DNA from: Xenorhabdus indica
GTDB taxonomy: Bacteria; Pseudomonadota; Gammaproteobacteria; Enterobacterales; Enterobacteriaceae
Assembly (NCBI RefSeq): GCF_014467235.1
Contig: NZ_NKHP01000001.1
Coordinates: forward strand, 282,295 to 346,294
Reading direction: 5' to 3'
DNA: 64,000 bases
Numbering within the stretch: the stretch's first letter is position 1; every line of letters starts with the position of its first letter. Below are positions 1 to 8,325 of this stretch, piece after piece. The notes under the pieces were generated by a model. That model did no database searches. It was not told the DNA's origin and saw nothing but the letters and a program-made list of their open reading frames with translations. Both the position numbers and the translations under genes were made by a program.

Positions 1-837
1 GATTTCAATATGATCGAAGAAGGTGATCGCATCATGGTCTGTCTTTCTGGTGGCAAAGACAGCTACACTCTGCTGTCCATTTTGCAGAATCTGCAAAAAA
101 GTGCCCCCGTTAATTTTTCCCTTGTAGCCGTTAATTTGGATCAAAAACAACCCGGTTTTCCTGAACATATACTCCCGGCTTATCTGGATGAACTGGGCAT
201 TGAGTATAAGATTGTTGAAGAAAATACCTATGGTATTGTTAAAGAAAAAATCCCTGAAGGAAAAACAACCTGCTCTCTGTGCTCCCGTTTACGCCGGGGT
301 ATTTTGTACCGCACGGCGACTGAGTTGGGTGCCACCAAAATTGCATTGGGTCATCATCGCGATGATATCTTACAAACTGTCTTTTTAAATATGTTTTATG
401 GCGGCAAATTAAAAGGTATGCCCCCAAAATTGATCAGTGATGATGGTAAGCACATTGTGATCCGCCCACTTGCTTACTGTCGGGAAAAAGATATCGAACG
501 CTACGCTGAAGCTAAAGCATTTCCAATCATTCCTTGTAACTTGTGTGGCTCACAACCTAACCTACAACGTCAAGTCATTAAAGATATGCTGCGTGACTGG
601 GACAAACGCTATCCGGGCCGCATTGAAACCATGTTCCGTGCCATGCAAAATGTGGTTCCATCACATCTTAGTGACTTTAATCTGTTCGATTTCAAAAGCA
701 TTAATCATGGTAGTGAAATTATTGATGGTGGAGATTTGGCTTTTGATCGGGAAGAACTACCGATACAACCTGCTATCAGCTCCGATGAACAGATTGATTT
801 TCAGACAGAACGATTGAACGTTATCGAAATCAGATAA
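1..837 (+). CDS. ttcA: tRNA 2-thiocytidine(32) synthetase TtcA, 5' end cut off by the window
   Basis: This enzyme thiolates cytidine 32 of certain tRNAs, using ATP and an iron-sulfur cluster. The reading frame is open from base 1, and its first codons (D-F-N-M-I-E-E-G-D) match the interior of Escherichia coli TtcA. The first ATG at base 10 is therefore not the start, and about 30 N-terminal residues lie outside the window. The PP-loop SGGKDS (visible residues 16-21) binds ATP. The CSLC and CNLC pairs supply the cysteines expected for the cluster. The downstream blocks [10 protein letters not shown] and [15 protein letters not shown] are typical of the family. The variable C-terminus ends in LNVIEIR. 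The fnrS terminator on the other strand begins five bases after the stop. Confidence 0.97.
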   Translation, partial: DFNMIEEGDRIMVCLSGGKDSYTLLSILQNLQKSAPVNFSLVAVNLDQKQPGFPEHILPAYLDELGIEYKIVEENTYGIVKEKIPEGKTTCSLCSRLRRGILYRTATELGATKIALGHHRDDILQTVFLNMFYGGKLKGMPPKLISDDGKHIVIRPLAYCREKDIERYAEAKAFPIIPCNLCGSQPNLQRQVIKDMLRDWDKRYPGRIETMFRAMQNVVPSHLSDFNLFDFKSINHGSEIIDGGDLAFDREELPIQPAISSDEQIDFQTERLNVIEIR

Positions 838-841
838 TGAT

Positions 842-971
842 AAAAAAATGGCCGATGCTAACATTAACATCGGCACAATACGTCAATTAATCTGTATAAC
901 CTCAATATGAGAAACACTACAACTATGGATATGGAGCACAACGTTCATCGCGCAACGTTGTATTCACCTGC
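842..971 (-). ncRNA. fnrS: FnrS small regulatory RNA
   Basis: Read on the minus strand, the sequence from base 971 begins GCAGGTGAAT, followed by an ACAACGTT...AACGTTGT hairpin (961-938) and then GCTCCATAT. This matches the 5' half of E. coli FnrS as I remember it. The 3' end is a GCCGATG/CATCGGC stem (874-851) followed by a run of seven T (848-842), the FnrS-type terminator. The length of about 130 nt is close to the roughly 120 nt of E. coli FnrS, which also lies next to zntB (ydaN). FnrS is an Hfq-dependent RNA that represses aerobic-metabolism mRNAs under anaerobiosis. Position, promoter and sequence agree. The exact 5' end is inferred. Confidence 0.92.
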
Positions 972-977
972 ACAGTT

Positions 978-1019
978 ATCATGCCTTAACTGTAGGTTCA
1001 GATTATTGATATATCTCAA
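978..1019 (-). promoter_or_regulatory. FNR-dependent promoter of fnrS
   Basis: On the minus strand TTGAGATATATCAA (1019-1006) matches the FNR consensus TTGAT-N4-ATCAA at 9 of 10 fixed positions. Its centre is 41.5 bases upstream of the G at 971, the spacing of a class II FNR-activated promoter. CATGAT (983-978) sits at the -10 position. Anaerobic activation is inferred from this arrangement. Confidence 0.85.
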
Positions 1020-1092
1020 ACTGAATGAGATTAATCGTTTGATTTAGGGAAAGTGATTTTGAAACACCGCTTTCCTTATACCTTAGAGCACC

Positions 1093-2076
1093 CTATAACC
1101 ATTTGCTGCGTCTTAACCACCAGGTGAATGCGGCGATCAATAACGACAATAACAGGCTGAATAAACTAAACCCAAACTGATATTCATTCCCTGGGATCCC
1201 GCCAAGATTAACGCCAAACAACCCAGTTAAAAAGGTACTGGGTAAGAATATCATTGTTAATAAAGACATCATGTAGATACGGCGGTTCATCGCATCTGCC
1301 ATAATAGAAGTGATCTCATCCGCAAGAACAGCCGTCCTTGCAATACAGCCATCCAGATCATCTAACCCACGCCCTAAGCGATCAGCAATTTCCTGCATCA
1401 GATGACGCTCCTCGTCACTCATCCAGGGTAATTTTTCATTGGCTAAACGCATAAAGACATCGCGCTGTGGTGCCATATAACGGCGCAGAACAATTAATTG
1501 CTTACGCAATAACACTAACTCACCGCGCCCGGGAATTTTCTGTTCCAGAATGCCATCCTCAAACTCAATCAAGTTATCATGCAACGCTTCAATAAAATCG
1601 TTCACTTCATCGGTAATAGCGTCCGCTATTTCAACCAACCAATGTCCCGTATTTCTTGCGCCTATGCCATTGTGCAAATTATCTAAGACCTGATCTATCG
1701 AATAGACTTTCCGATGACGACTGGAAATAATTATTCTGTCATTAATATAGATGCGGAATGAAACCAAATGATCAGGACGAGCATTATCATTACGGTTAAT
1801 TGTCCGCAATGTCATCATCGCGCCTTCTCCAGTGCGAATAAGCTTAGGCCGGACACTTTCACCTGCCAGCCCTTCTTTTACCGGAGCGGGTAACAAATTT
1901 GTATTCATAATCCATCGATAACTGGCCTGATTTTTATAATCAAGATGTTGCCAGAAAGGTTGCTCTGCCGTTGCAAGTGAATTTTCCCCAAAGCCTGTGA
2001 TACCGCCCTTACCATTCAATTGACAAGCATACACAGCATTTGAATTTTTAAATGCTGAGCCATATATCGTTTCCAC
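1093..2076 (-). CDS. zntB: Zinc transporter ZntB (CorA family)
   Basis: CorA-family inner-membrane metal transporter for zinc. It has a large cytoplasmic N-terminal domain with two C-terminal membrane helices (about residues 265-290 and 298-318). The pore signature FGVNLGG (GVN in place of GMN, as in other ZntB) stands between the helices, and the protein ends HRSKWL-like as RRSKWL. The start is taken as GTG at 2076: an AGGAG lies five bases before it, the protein then has 327 residues like the E. coli one, and it begins VETIYGS against E. coli MEAIKGS. The GTG two codons upstream overlaps the ribosome binding site. It is transcribed towards fnrS. Confidence 0.96.
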   Translation of the reverse strand: METIYGSAFKNSNAVYACQLNGKGGITGFGENSLATAEQPFWQHLDYKNQASYRWIMNTNLLPAPVKEGLAGESVRPKLIRTGEGAMMTLRTINRNDNARPDHLVSFRIYINDRIIISSRHRKVYSIDQVLDNLHNGIGARNTGHWLVEIADAITDEVNDFIEALHDNLIEFEDGILEQKIPGRGELVLLRKQLIVLRRYMAPQRDVFMRLANEKLPWMSDEERHLMQEIADRLGRGLDDLDGCIARTAVLADEITSIMADAMNRRIYMMSLLTMIFLPSTFLTGLFGVNLGGIPGNEYQFGFSLFSLLLSLLIAAFTWWLRRSKWL

Positions 2077-2209
2077 ACCCACTCCTGTTTAACACTTGAT
2101 GTTTAATTGCATAAAATAAATACAATACATACCCAACGTCATTGAAGATACTTTGTGTCTGGATCAGTATAGTCATCACTTTAGGAAAATTTTACTGTAA
2201 CCAATATAG

Positions 2210-2236
2210 AAAAAGGCCGAACCGAAGTTCCGCCTT
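2210..2236 (-). terminator. Rho-independent terminator of the Tad2-like gene
   Basis: On the minus strand AAGGC-G-GAAC, a TTCG tetraloop and GTTC-G-GCCTT form a ten-position stem with one mismatch, followed by a run of five T. It lies 26 bases after the stop of the gene at 2262-3068. It separates that gene from zntB, which must have its own promoter in 2083-2209. Confidence 0.8.
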
Positions 2237-2261
2237 GAATTCAGAATGCAAATTTAGGGAT

Positions 2262-3068
2262 TTATTTCCAGTTCAAACAAACGTGCATAGTTTTATTTTC
2301 ATGTTGTCTTATCACCTCAATTAATTTTTTTGCATCATCACTAATAGAATATGAAAACAGGTAATCATAAGGCGATGGCGAGTTGTCATCCCGCTCAGAT
2401 GGATGGCCGAGATTATAATGTTTGCTATCAACCGTTACCCAAAGGTCATTATTTTGAAACAGCTCTCTTACCTTTTGATAACTTTCTTTATCTTGTCTAG
2501 TCGTTATACCTAAAAAAAACATCCTATTCCAAACATATCCATATGTGGAACAAAATGCGTATGTGTTTACAATATCTAGCTTATTTGGTCTCATATTTAA
2601 ATCACCAAAAGGAGCAGCACTTAAACCCGACGTTGTGTTTGCTCCCCAAAGAGCTGAGCCTACTACAACCCAAGTGTTAACTCCCACATTAAGATCAAAT
2701 TCCAACATACAATCAACAGGTTTGGGTTTAGGTTTAGATTCTGATTTCAGCAGATTCCAGTCACAAGCCATTAGATCTTCTTGTGTTGGCTGCCAATGAG
2801 CCCAATAACCCTCATTATCACTCTTTTCAATATAAGCAGCTCCATCACCTGCACTCCCCGCTTCCGATTTATGGGCAAGGCGCATGTGCTCTTTAGGGGC
2901 ATTCCAGCCACTACGATACACTTGTTTCCCCAAATACACATGGCTTGACGCCCAGGCGAAAGTCCCGGCGGGGACAGTTATACTGTCTTTGCCAATCTGG
3001 TATTGTTCTGGTTTGAATGGGCAGTTGAGGTCAGCTTTTTTATCTTCTGGCTTATTAATTTCAGACAT
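2262..3068 (-). CDS. Uncharacterised protein with N-terminal DUF2829/Tad2-like domain
   Basis: 268 residues, no signal peptide or membrane segment. Residues about 32-107 resemble the DUF2829 (PF11195, Tad2-like) fold family: F-A-W-A followed by GKQVYRSGWN (47-56), then WAHWQPTQEDLMACDWNLL (89-107). These are the R-x-G-W-N and W-x-P-x-x-x-D-x-x-A-x-D-W landmarks of that family. A KPKPKP linker (about 112-117) leads to a 150-residue domain that I do not recognise, rich in aromatic residues (LEFDLNVGVNTWVVVG, FCSTYGYVWNRMFFLG). Phage Tad2 members bind a Thoeris signalling nucleotide. Whether this one does is unknown. An AGGAA ribosome binding site precedes the ATG, and the gene has its own terminator. 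It occupies a spot between zntB and mppA where E. coli has unrelated genes. Confidence 0.75.
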   Translation of the reverse strand: MSEINKPEDKKADLNCPFKPEQYQIGKDSITVPAGTFAWASSHVYLGKQVYRSGWNAPKEHMRLAHKSEAGSAGDGAAYIEKSDNEGYWAHWQPTQEDLMACDWNLLKSESKPKPKPVDCMLEFDLNVGVNTWVVVGSALWGANTTSGLSAAPFGDLNMRPNKLDIVNTYAFCSTYGYVWNRMFFLGITTRQDKESYQKVRELFQNNDLWVTVDSKHYNLGHPSERDDNSPSPYDYLFSYSISDDAKKLIEVIRQHENKTMHVCLNWK

Positions 3069-3192
3069 AAATTCCTCACTTATTATTTGTTAAAATTCAA
3101 GGTAATTTCATCTTACTGCCAAATAGCCAGTAAATATTACTTAAGTCAGATTTTTATCTCAATCGAGAACCGTAAAGCAGTAATAGTTTAAT

Positions 3193-3227
3193 AACTGGTC
3201 AAACGTATAAATGCGAATTGACCAGTT
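3193..3227 (-). terminator. Inverted repeat downstream of mppA, possible terminator
   Basis: AACTGGTCAA (3193-3202) and TTGACCAGTT (3218-3227) form a perfect 10-bp stem with a 15-base loop, about 50 bases after the mppA stop. The T tract that follows on the minus strand is poor, so termination is only likely. Confidence 0.45.
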
Positions 3228-3277
3228 TGTGATGAGTTAGCTAATTCTGAAAAATCACCGTTACCAGCCTATGCAGG

Positions 3278-4900
3278 CTAATGCTTAATGATATACATAG
3301 TATGACTATAAGCCACATCTTCAGGATTGGTGATCGGGTATCCTTTTAACCACTTTTTGATTAACCGGCCATTGGTATATTGATAAATCGGTACAATTGG
3401 CGCTTGCTCTTCAATCATTTTTTCTGCCTGATTGTAATCCTTATTTCTGGCTGCGCTGTCTGTTTCCTGGCTGGCTGCTTTTAACAAGGCGTCATAGGCT
3501 GGATTATAGAATTTAGCCAGGTTTCCGCTATGTGTTGATGTTAAAAGAGACAGGAAACTTGATGGTTCATTATAATCGCCAGTCCAGGACGCCCTGACAA
3601 CATCAAAATTGCCGGTATTACGGTTGTCAACATAAGTTTTCCATTCCTGATTAACTAATTTCACTTCAACGCCCAGTTTTTTCTTCCATTCCGAGCTTAC
3701 TGCAATGGCAATACGTTGGTTATTTTCCAGATTGTTATAGAGCAAAGAAAGTTTTAATGGATTTTCAGGGCCATAACCCGCTTCTTTTAACAGTGTTTTG
3801 GCTCTCTTATCCCTTTCCTGCTGCGTCAGCCTCTCTTGTTGACTCTTTTCTGGCTGGAACCCGGCTGTAACATCAGGCGTGAAATGCCATGCGGGCTTTT
3901 CTCCCGTTCCCAGGATTTTTTCCGCAATCAGATTCTTATCGATCGTCATAGCAAGAGCTTGCCTGACCCGGATATCATTGGTCGGTGCCCGTTGAGTATT
4001 AAATGCGTAATAATAAGTACCCAATTGATCAGGAGTAAAAACTTCTGCTGGGATATCATGCAGTAACTTGTGGTACATATTTTTAGGAAAAGATTCTGTA
4101 ATATCCAAATCTCCGGCCAGATAACGCTTAACCGCATGGGACTCCTGACTGACAGGTACAAAAGTGACTTTTTTCAATACCGTATTTTTGTGATCCCAAT
4201 AATAAGGGTTAGGCGTCAAAACAATTTTTTCATTGACCACCCGCCCTGTAAGCATAAATGCGCCATTACCAACCAAATGACCGACTCTGGTCCAGTCATT
4301 ACCGTATCTTTCAACACACTGTTTATTGACCGGATAAAGACTAAAATTAGTTGTCATACTGGGAAAATAAGCTACAGGGCGATCCAGTGTGACTTTCAGG
4401 GTATAAGCATCAAGAGCTTCAACACCTAATTTTTCGGCTGGCAGTTTACCATCAATAATAGCCTGAGCATTCTGAATACCTGATAAAGCCGCAAACCAGG
4501 CAAATGAGGAAGCATTTTTAGGATTAACCAGTCTCTGCCAGCTATAAACAAAATCAGAAGCTGTCACTTTGTCACCATTAGACCAATGGGCATTCTGTCG
4601 CAGTGTAAATATCCATGTTTTGTTGTCTGTCGTTTGCCAGTCAATAGCAACACCGGGAATAGGTTTTCCATAAGCATCCTGATTGACGAGACCTTCCAGC
4701 AAATCACGTAATACCTGTGCTTCCGTTAAGCCAAAAGATTTAATCGGATCAAGTGACGCAGGTTCATCTTTCAAATGTCGAACCAACTCCTGATGAGGAT
4801 CTAATTGAGTCCCCATCGGGATCTCCGCAGCATACACAGAAAGAGGCAAAGAAAGTCCGGTCATCAGTAATACAGAAGGGAATAAGGGAAAATTATGCAT
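3278..4900 (-). CDS. mppA: Periplasmic murein peptide-binding protein MppA
   Basis: 540 residues, SBP family 5 (OppA-like). A signal peptide ends at SVYA-AEIP (about residue 24). The mature protein begins with the PxGTxLxxxQELVRHLKDEPASLDP segment typical of MppA/OppA. Long identical blocks with E. coli MppA (ESFPKNMYHKLL, LGTGEKPAWHFTPDVTAGF, NQEWKTYVDNRNTGNFDVVRASW, YQYTNGRLIKKWLKGYPI, TMYIIKH at the end) favour MppA over OppA. No permease genes are adjacent, as expected for MppA, which delivers the murein tripeptide L-Ala-D-Glu-mDap to the Opp permease for recycling. It is divergent from tpx. The mpaA and ycjG genes that lie between them in E. coli are absent. Confidence 0.92.
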   Translation of the reverse strand: MHNFPLFPSVLLMTGLSLPLSVYAAEIPMGTQLDPHQELVRHLKDEPASLDPIKSFGLTEAQVLRDLLEGLVNQDAYGKPIPGVAIDWQTTDNKTWIFTLRQNAHWSNGDKVTASDFVYSWQRLVNPKNASSFAWFAALSGIQNAQAIIDGKLPAEKLGVEALDAYTLKVTLDRPVAYFPSMTTNFSLYPVNKQCVERYGNDWTRVGHLVGNGAFMLTGRVVNEKIVLTPNPYYWDHKNTVLKKVTFVPVSQESHAVKRYLAGDLDITESFPKNMYHKLLHDIPAEVFTPDQLGTYYYAFNTQRAPTNDIRVRQALAMTIDKNLIAEKILGTGEKPAWHFTPDVTAGFQPEKSQQERLTQQERDKRAKTLLKEAGYGPENPLKLSLLYNNLENNQRIAIAVSSEWKKKLGVEVKLVNQEWKTYVDNRNTGNFDVVRASWTGDYNEPSSFLSLLTSTHSGNLAKFYNPAYDALLKAASQETDSAARNKDYNQAEKMIEEQAPIVPIYQYTNGRLIKKWLKGYPITNPEDVAYSHTMYIIKH

Positions 4901-5067
4901 AAATTTTTTTACTCTACTGGTCTAATAATCACCCTAAAATAAATTATAAGACACTGTTAATTAAACAATAGGTGAGTATTTCTAAATATTACATCTATTT
5001 TTGTGGGCAAGATCGCACTATTCCTTTACACTGGCACCGCAGTTTACTTATATAGAGGGATAAAATT

Positions 5068-5571
5068 ATGACACAAACCGTCAAGTTCCAAGGTAGCGAT
5101 ATCACCGTGAGCGGAAGTTTTCCACAAGCAGGTGAAACAGTAAAAGAATTTACGCTGGTAGCCAAAGATCTCACTGATGTGGCACTGAGCCAATACGCAG
5201 GGAAACGTAAGGTACTCAATATATTTCCAAGTATTGATACCGGTGTTTGTGCAACTTCTGTTCGTAAATTCAATCAACATGCCAGCGAACTGAACAATAC
5301 CGTCGTACTTTGCATTTCAGCAGACTTACCTTTCGCACAATCTCGTTTCTGTGGCTCTGAAGGCCTTTCAAATGTCGTCACTCTGTCAACACTACGCAGC
5401 GGCGAGTTTCAGGAAAATTACGGTGTCGCAATAAGCGAAGGCCCATTGAGCGGATTGACTGCGCGCGCTGTTATTGTTCTGGATGAAAATAATCAAGTCA
5501 TTTATAGCCAACTCGTGGATGAAATTACCAACGAACCTGACTATGACAACGCATTATCAGTGTTAAAATAA
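5068..5571 (+). CDS. tpx: Thiol peroxidase Tpx
   Basis: 167-residue atypical 2-Cys peroxiredoxin that reduces lipid and other hydroperoxides at the expense of thioredoxin. The peroxidatic cysteine is in [13 protein letters not shown] and the resolving cysteine in SRFCGSEG, about 34 residues later. The length matches the family (168 in E. coli). An AGAGGG ribosome binding site lies before the ATG. It is monocistronic, divergent from mppA and followed by its own terminator. It marks the left edge of the T6SS insertion. Confidence 0.97.
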   Translation: MTQTVKFQGSDITVSGSFPQAGETVKEFTLVAKDLTDVALSQYAGKRKVLNIFPSIDTGVCATSVRKFNQHASELNNTVVLCISADLPFAQSRFCGSEGLSNVVTLSTLRSGEFQENYGVAISEGPLSGLTARAVIVLDENNQVIYSQLVDEITNEPDYDNALSVLK

Positions 5572-5662
5572 ACAGCACTATAAAAAATTCTTTATTGGAA
5601 ACAATGTGTTTTCTTGCTTCCGGGCACCGTTGATACATTGTTTTATCAATAAAGCCCACCTC

Positions 5663-5703
5663 TGGCGGTAATTGTTGTTTGGATAATTTCCGCCAACTTT
5701 TTT
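5663..5703 (+). terminator. Terminator of tpx
   Basis: TGGCGGTAATT and AATTTCCGCCA pair with a single mismatch around an 11-base loop, and AC plus six T follow. It lies 92 bases after the tpx stop. Confidence 0.8.
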
Positions 5704-6017
5704 ATCCCTCTGCTCCCTTTCCTCACTTTTCTTAAGCACTTCTATTTTTTATGTAAAGATAATTTTTTATCTAAATCAAAATGATAAAGACTATCCTTTA
5801 TTAAAAAGAGACAAATTTGTAATTTTAAATTTTTTTTTGTAAAAAAATATAAACATAGTGATAATAACATTGAGATATAGTTTCTTTTATGAAATATTGT
5901 ATTTATGAATTAAATTAATAACAAGTAACGGTCAGTAATAACAAAGGGTTTAATTTTTTATCTGGTCCTTTATTGATAGGTTCATGCGGTAGCTTTTAAT
6001 TTAAAAAGGTACTCTCA
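5704..6017. other. AT-rich leader before the first vgrG
   Basis: No convincing gene in this 314-base stretch. It is very AT-rich, with a long T/A tract around 5820-5850. It holds the 13-base element ATGCGGTAGCTTT at 5984-5996, shared with the second vgrG. A Fur-like 14/19 match at 5777-5795 (CAAAATGATAAAGACTATC) is weak in such AT-rich DNA. The promoter of the T6SS genes should lie here but no clear -35/-10 pair stands out. Confidence 0.6.
5984..5996 (+). promoter_or_regulatory. Shared vgrG leader element, copy 1
   Basis: ATGCGGTAGCTTT starts exactly 34 bases before the ATG of the first vgrG. The same 13 bases start 34 bases before the second vgrG (8292-8304), while the flanking DNA differs. 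Function unknown; promoter, mRNA leader or duplication remnant are possible. Confidence 0.6.
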
Positions 6018-7985
6018 ATGAAAAGAAATATTATTGCGCATACTTCACTGGGTGAAGAAACTTTACTTTTTAGTTCATTAAAAGGTGAAGAAAAACTATC
6101 AACTATTTATAGCTTTGATATTGAATTAATAAGTGAAAAAAAAGATATTGATATCAAATCACTACGAGGAAAATCAATTACTATTGAAATAAATAACCCG
6201 GCTAATCCGTCAGCAAACACACGTTATCTGAATGGCATAGTCCATGATGGTATAATATGTGATTTTTATGACTCTTACTTCTATAAATATAAATTCATTC
6301 TTCAACCAAAATTATCAATTCTGCAAAAAAGCAAGGGATGTCAAATATGGCAAAAGAAAACTGCCCCTGAAATTATCAAAGATATACTGAATAAACACAG
6401 TATCAAGTTTGAAAGTAAATTAAATTCTAAATATCAACAACTTGAATATTGTACACAATATCGCGAAACTGACTTCAATTTTATCAGTCGATTAATGGAG
6501 CATGAGGGAATTTATTATTATTTTCAACATACTGCCAGTGAGCACACTCTTATATTAGCGGATTCTCCCCAATCTCATTCGGCCTTATCGGGATATTCCT
6601 CTATAGAATATTATCCAAATCATTCTCCCCCAAGAAATAAAGAGAAGCTCTATTTATATGATTGGAATGTAAGTTATTCAATAGCACCAAAGATCTATGC
6701 AATGAATGATTACAATTTCCTCAAACCACGTGCTCAGTTATTGGAAACACAACAAAACCCGGATCCTTCGGTTCCGGGCACAAAAATATATGAATGGCCG
6801 GGAAATTATACTGAAGCTTCACAAGGAAAATCTTATGTTCTGGTTTTACAACAATCCTATACCGCTCATTGCCATTATATTAAAGCCAAGAGTCTTGAAA
6901 TTGGTATAGCTCCGGGGCATATCTTTACGCTTTCTAAGGCATTGAGAGACGGGGATAATGGTAATTATCTGATTGTCAGTGCCACATATGAATTTTCTGA
7001 ATCCAGTTATTATACTGGTGATATTAATATCAGTGATGATAGCACCATCAAAATTGAAACCAGTTTCACTGCGATCCCGGCTAAAGTAAACTGGCGAGCT
7101 CCTTGTTTAACACCATGGCCAGTCGCTGGCATAGAAACAGCGGAAGTCGTGGGTGCAAGTGGCAAAGACATCTGGACAAATGAATATGCTCAGGTCAAAG
7201 TACAATTTCATTGGGATCAAGAAGGTGCCAAAGATGATACCAGTTCTTGTTGGATACGTTGGTCCAGCACCTGGGCCAGTACCAAATTCGGTGCAGTCCA
7301 GATCCCCAGAGTTGGAGATGAAGTTTTTGTCAGCTTTATCAACGGCAACCCTGATCGGCCACTAATAATAGGCAGTACTTTTAATAAAGAGAATATGCCT
7401 CCGTGGGAATTGCCAAAAGAAGCCACAAAGATAGGCTTTATGTCACGGAGCATAAAAGGTGGAAATAATAACGCCAGTTATTTATTCATTGATGATGCGC
7501 AAGATAAAGAATCTTTTGATATACACGCAGAAAAAGATATGAATATTTCTGTAGAAAATGATCAAAAGATAGCTATTGATGGCTCCCGCACAACAGAAAT
7601 AAAGAAAAAACAAACGGATACCGTAGAAAAAGATGCACGTTTTACCTATAAGGCAAAACGTGATACGACCGTTGAACAAGAAGAAACGGCAGTTTTCAAG
7701 AATAAACAGAAAACAACGGTGACTAATGGTAAAGAAGTTGAAGTCACGAGTGGTGGTATTAAATATAATATAACTGGTGATTATCAAGCAGATATCAGTG
7801 GCAATAAAAAAGAATCAATTACCGGAAACGAAGAAGGTAGTATTACAGGGAATTGGAAAAAATCTGTCACTGGATCAGCCGAGCTGAAAGCTATTTCGAC
7901 TCTCACTTTAAGTGCAACAGTAAATACTGAGATTAAAGGCACTACATGCGTTACTCTCTCTGGTGCATTAATCAAGATTGGTTGA
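6018..7985 (+). CDS. vgrG: T6SS spike protein VgrG (first copy)
   Basis: 655 residues. The gp27-like part (residues 1 to about 350) starts IIAHTSLGEETLLF and contains CTQYRETDFNFISRLMEHEGIYYYF, the VgrG hallmark. A gp5 OB-fold follows (VKVQFHWDQEGAKDD, SCWIRWSSTWAS, GAVQIPRVGDEVFVSFINGNPDRPLIIGS). After DMNISVENDQK the C-terminus (about 500-655) is the repetitive beta-helix needle (GNKKESITGNEEGSITGNWKKSVTG) and ends at IKIG. There is no extra effector domain. The protein forms the trimer at the tip of the Hcp tube. An AAGG ribosome binding site lies before the ATG. Confidence 0.97.
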   Translation: MKRNIIAHTSLGEETLLFSSLKGEEKLSTIYSFDIELISEKKDIDIKSLRGKSITIEINNPANPSANTRYLNGIVHDGIICDFYDSYFYKYKFILQPKLSILQKSKGCQIWQKKTAPEIIKDILNKHSIKFESKLNSKYQQLEYCTQYRETDFNFISRLMEHEGIYYYFQHTASEHTLILADSPQSHSALSGYSSIEYYPNHSPPRNKEKLYLYDWNVSYSIAPKIYAMNDYNFLKPRAQLLETQQNPDPSVPGTKIYEWPGNYTEASQGKSYVLVLQQSYTAHCHYIKAKSLEIGIAPGHIFTLSKALRDGDNGNYLIVSATYEFSESSYYTGDINISDDSTIKIETSFTAIPAKVNWRAPCLTPWPVAGIETAEVVGASGKDIWTNEYAQVKVQFHWDQEGAKDDTSSCWIRWSSTWASTKFGAVQIPRVGDEVFVSFINGNPDRPLIIGSTFNKENMPPWELPKEATKIGFMSRSIKGGNNNASYLFIDDAQDKESFDIHAEKDMNISVENDQKIAIDGSRTTEIKKKQTDTVEKDARFTYKAKRDTTVEQEETAVFKNKQKTTVTNGKEVEVTSGGIKYNITGDYQADISGNKKESITGNEEGSITGNWKKSVTGSAELKAISTLTLSATVNTEIKGTTCVTLSGALIKIG

Positions 7986-8325
7986 TTCCCCATTTACTGT
8001 TACCCAACAAACGACATTAATAAATATTTATCAAAATACAATTGGTTAAATTAACACCTTTTCTCATAAAAAATGAATTTTATAATCTTAAAATACTTTA
8101 TATAAAAAAAATAAACACATACAAAAGGAGTTAAAATAACAAAAAACAGAAACATAAAAATTAATTACATATTACATCAACGAAATGATATTCACTGATT
8201 ACAAATGGTAACCATTATGCTTAACTCAGCATTAGAAAACCAGCACTATATATTCCTCTAACTACCCTATATTCCCGAACTTACCTGGAGTATGCGGTAG
8301 CTTTAAACAAAAGCGAGTAAATCTT
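7986..8325. other. AT-rich gap between the two vgrG genes
   Basis: 340 bases with no supportable gene. A-rich tracts around 8100-8160 and an AATGGT-A-ACCATT inverted repeat near 8205 are visible. The only feature with support is the shared leader element at 8292-8304. The second vgrG may therefore have its own promoter. Confidence 0.6.
8292..8304 (+). promoter_or_regulatory. Shared vgrG leader element, copy 2
   Basis: ATGCGGTAGCTTT, identical to 5984-5996 and at the same 34-base distance from the start codon. Confidence 0.6.

Noticed and set aside
938-997. Hairpins between ttcA and zntB taken as a decayed repeat
   Set aside because: The first (938-961) is part of FnrS; the second (966-997) overlaps its promoter and 5' end, so no separate element is needed.
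2142-2324. 60-codon + strand frame in the zntB-Tad2-like gap
   Set aside because: It runs through a terminator and into the end of the Tad2-like gene on the other strand, has no ribosome binding site and resembles nothing.
5025-5054. TTTACA-N18-TATATA as tpx promoter
   Set aside because: The start site it predicts would leave almost no leader before the ATG and cut into the ribosome binding site.
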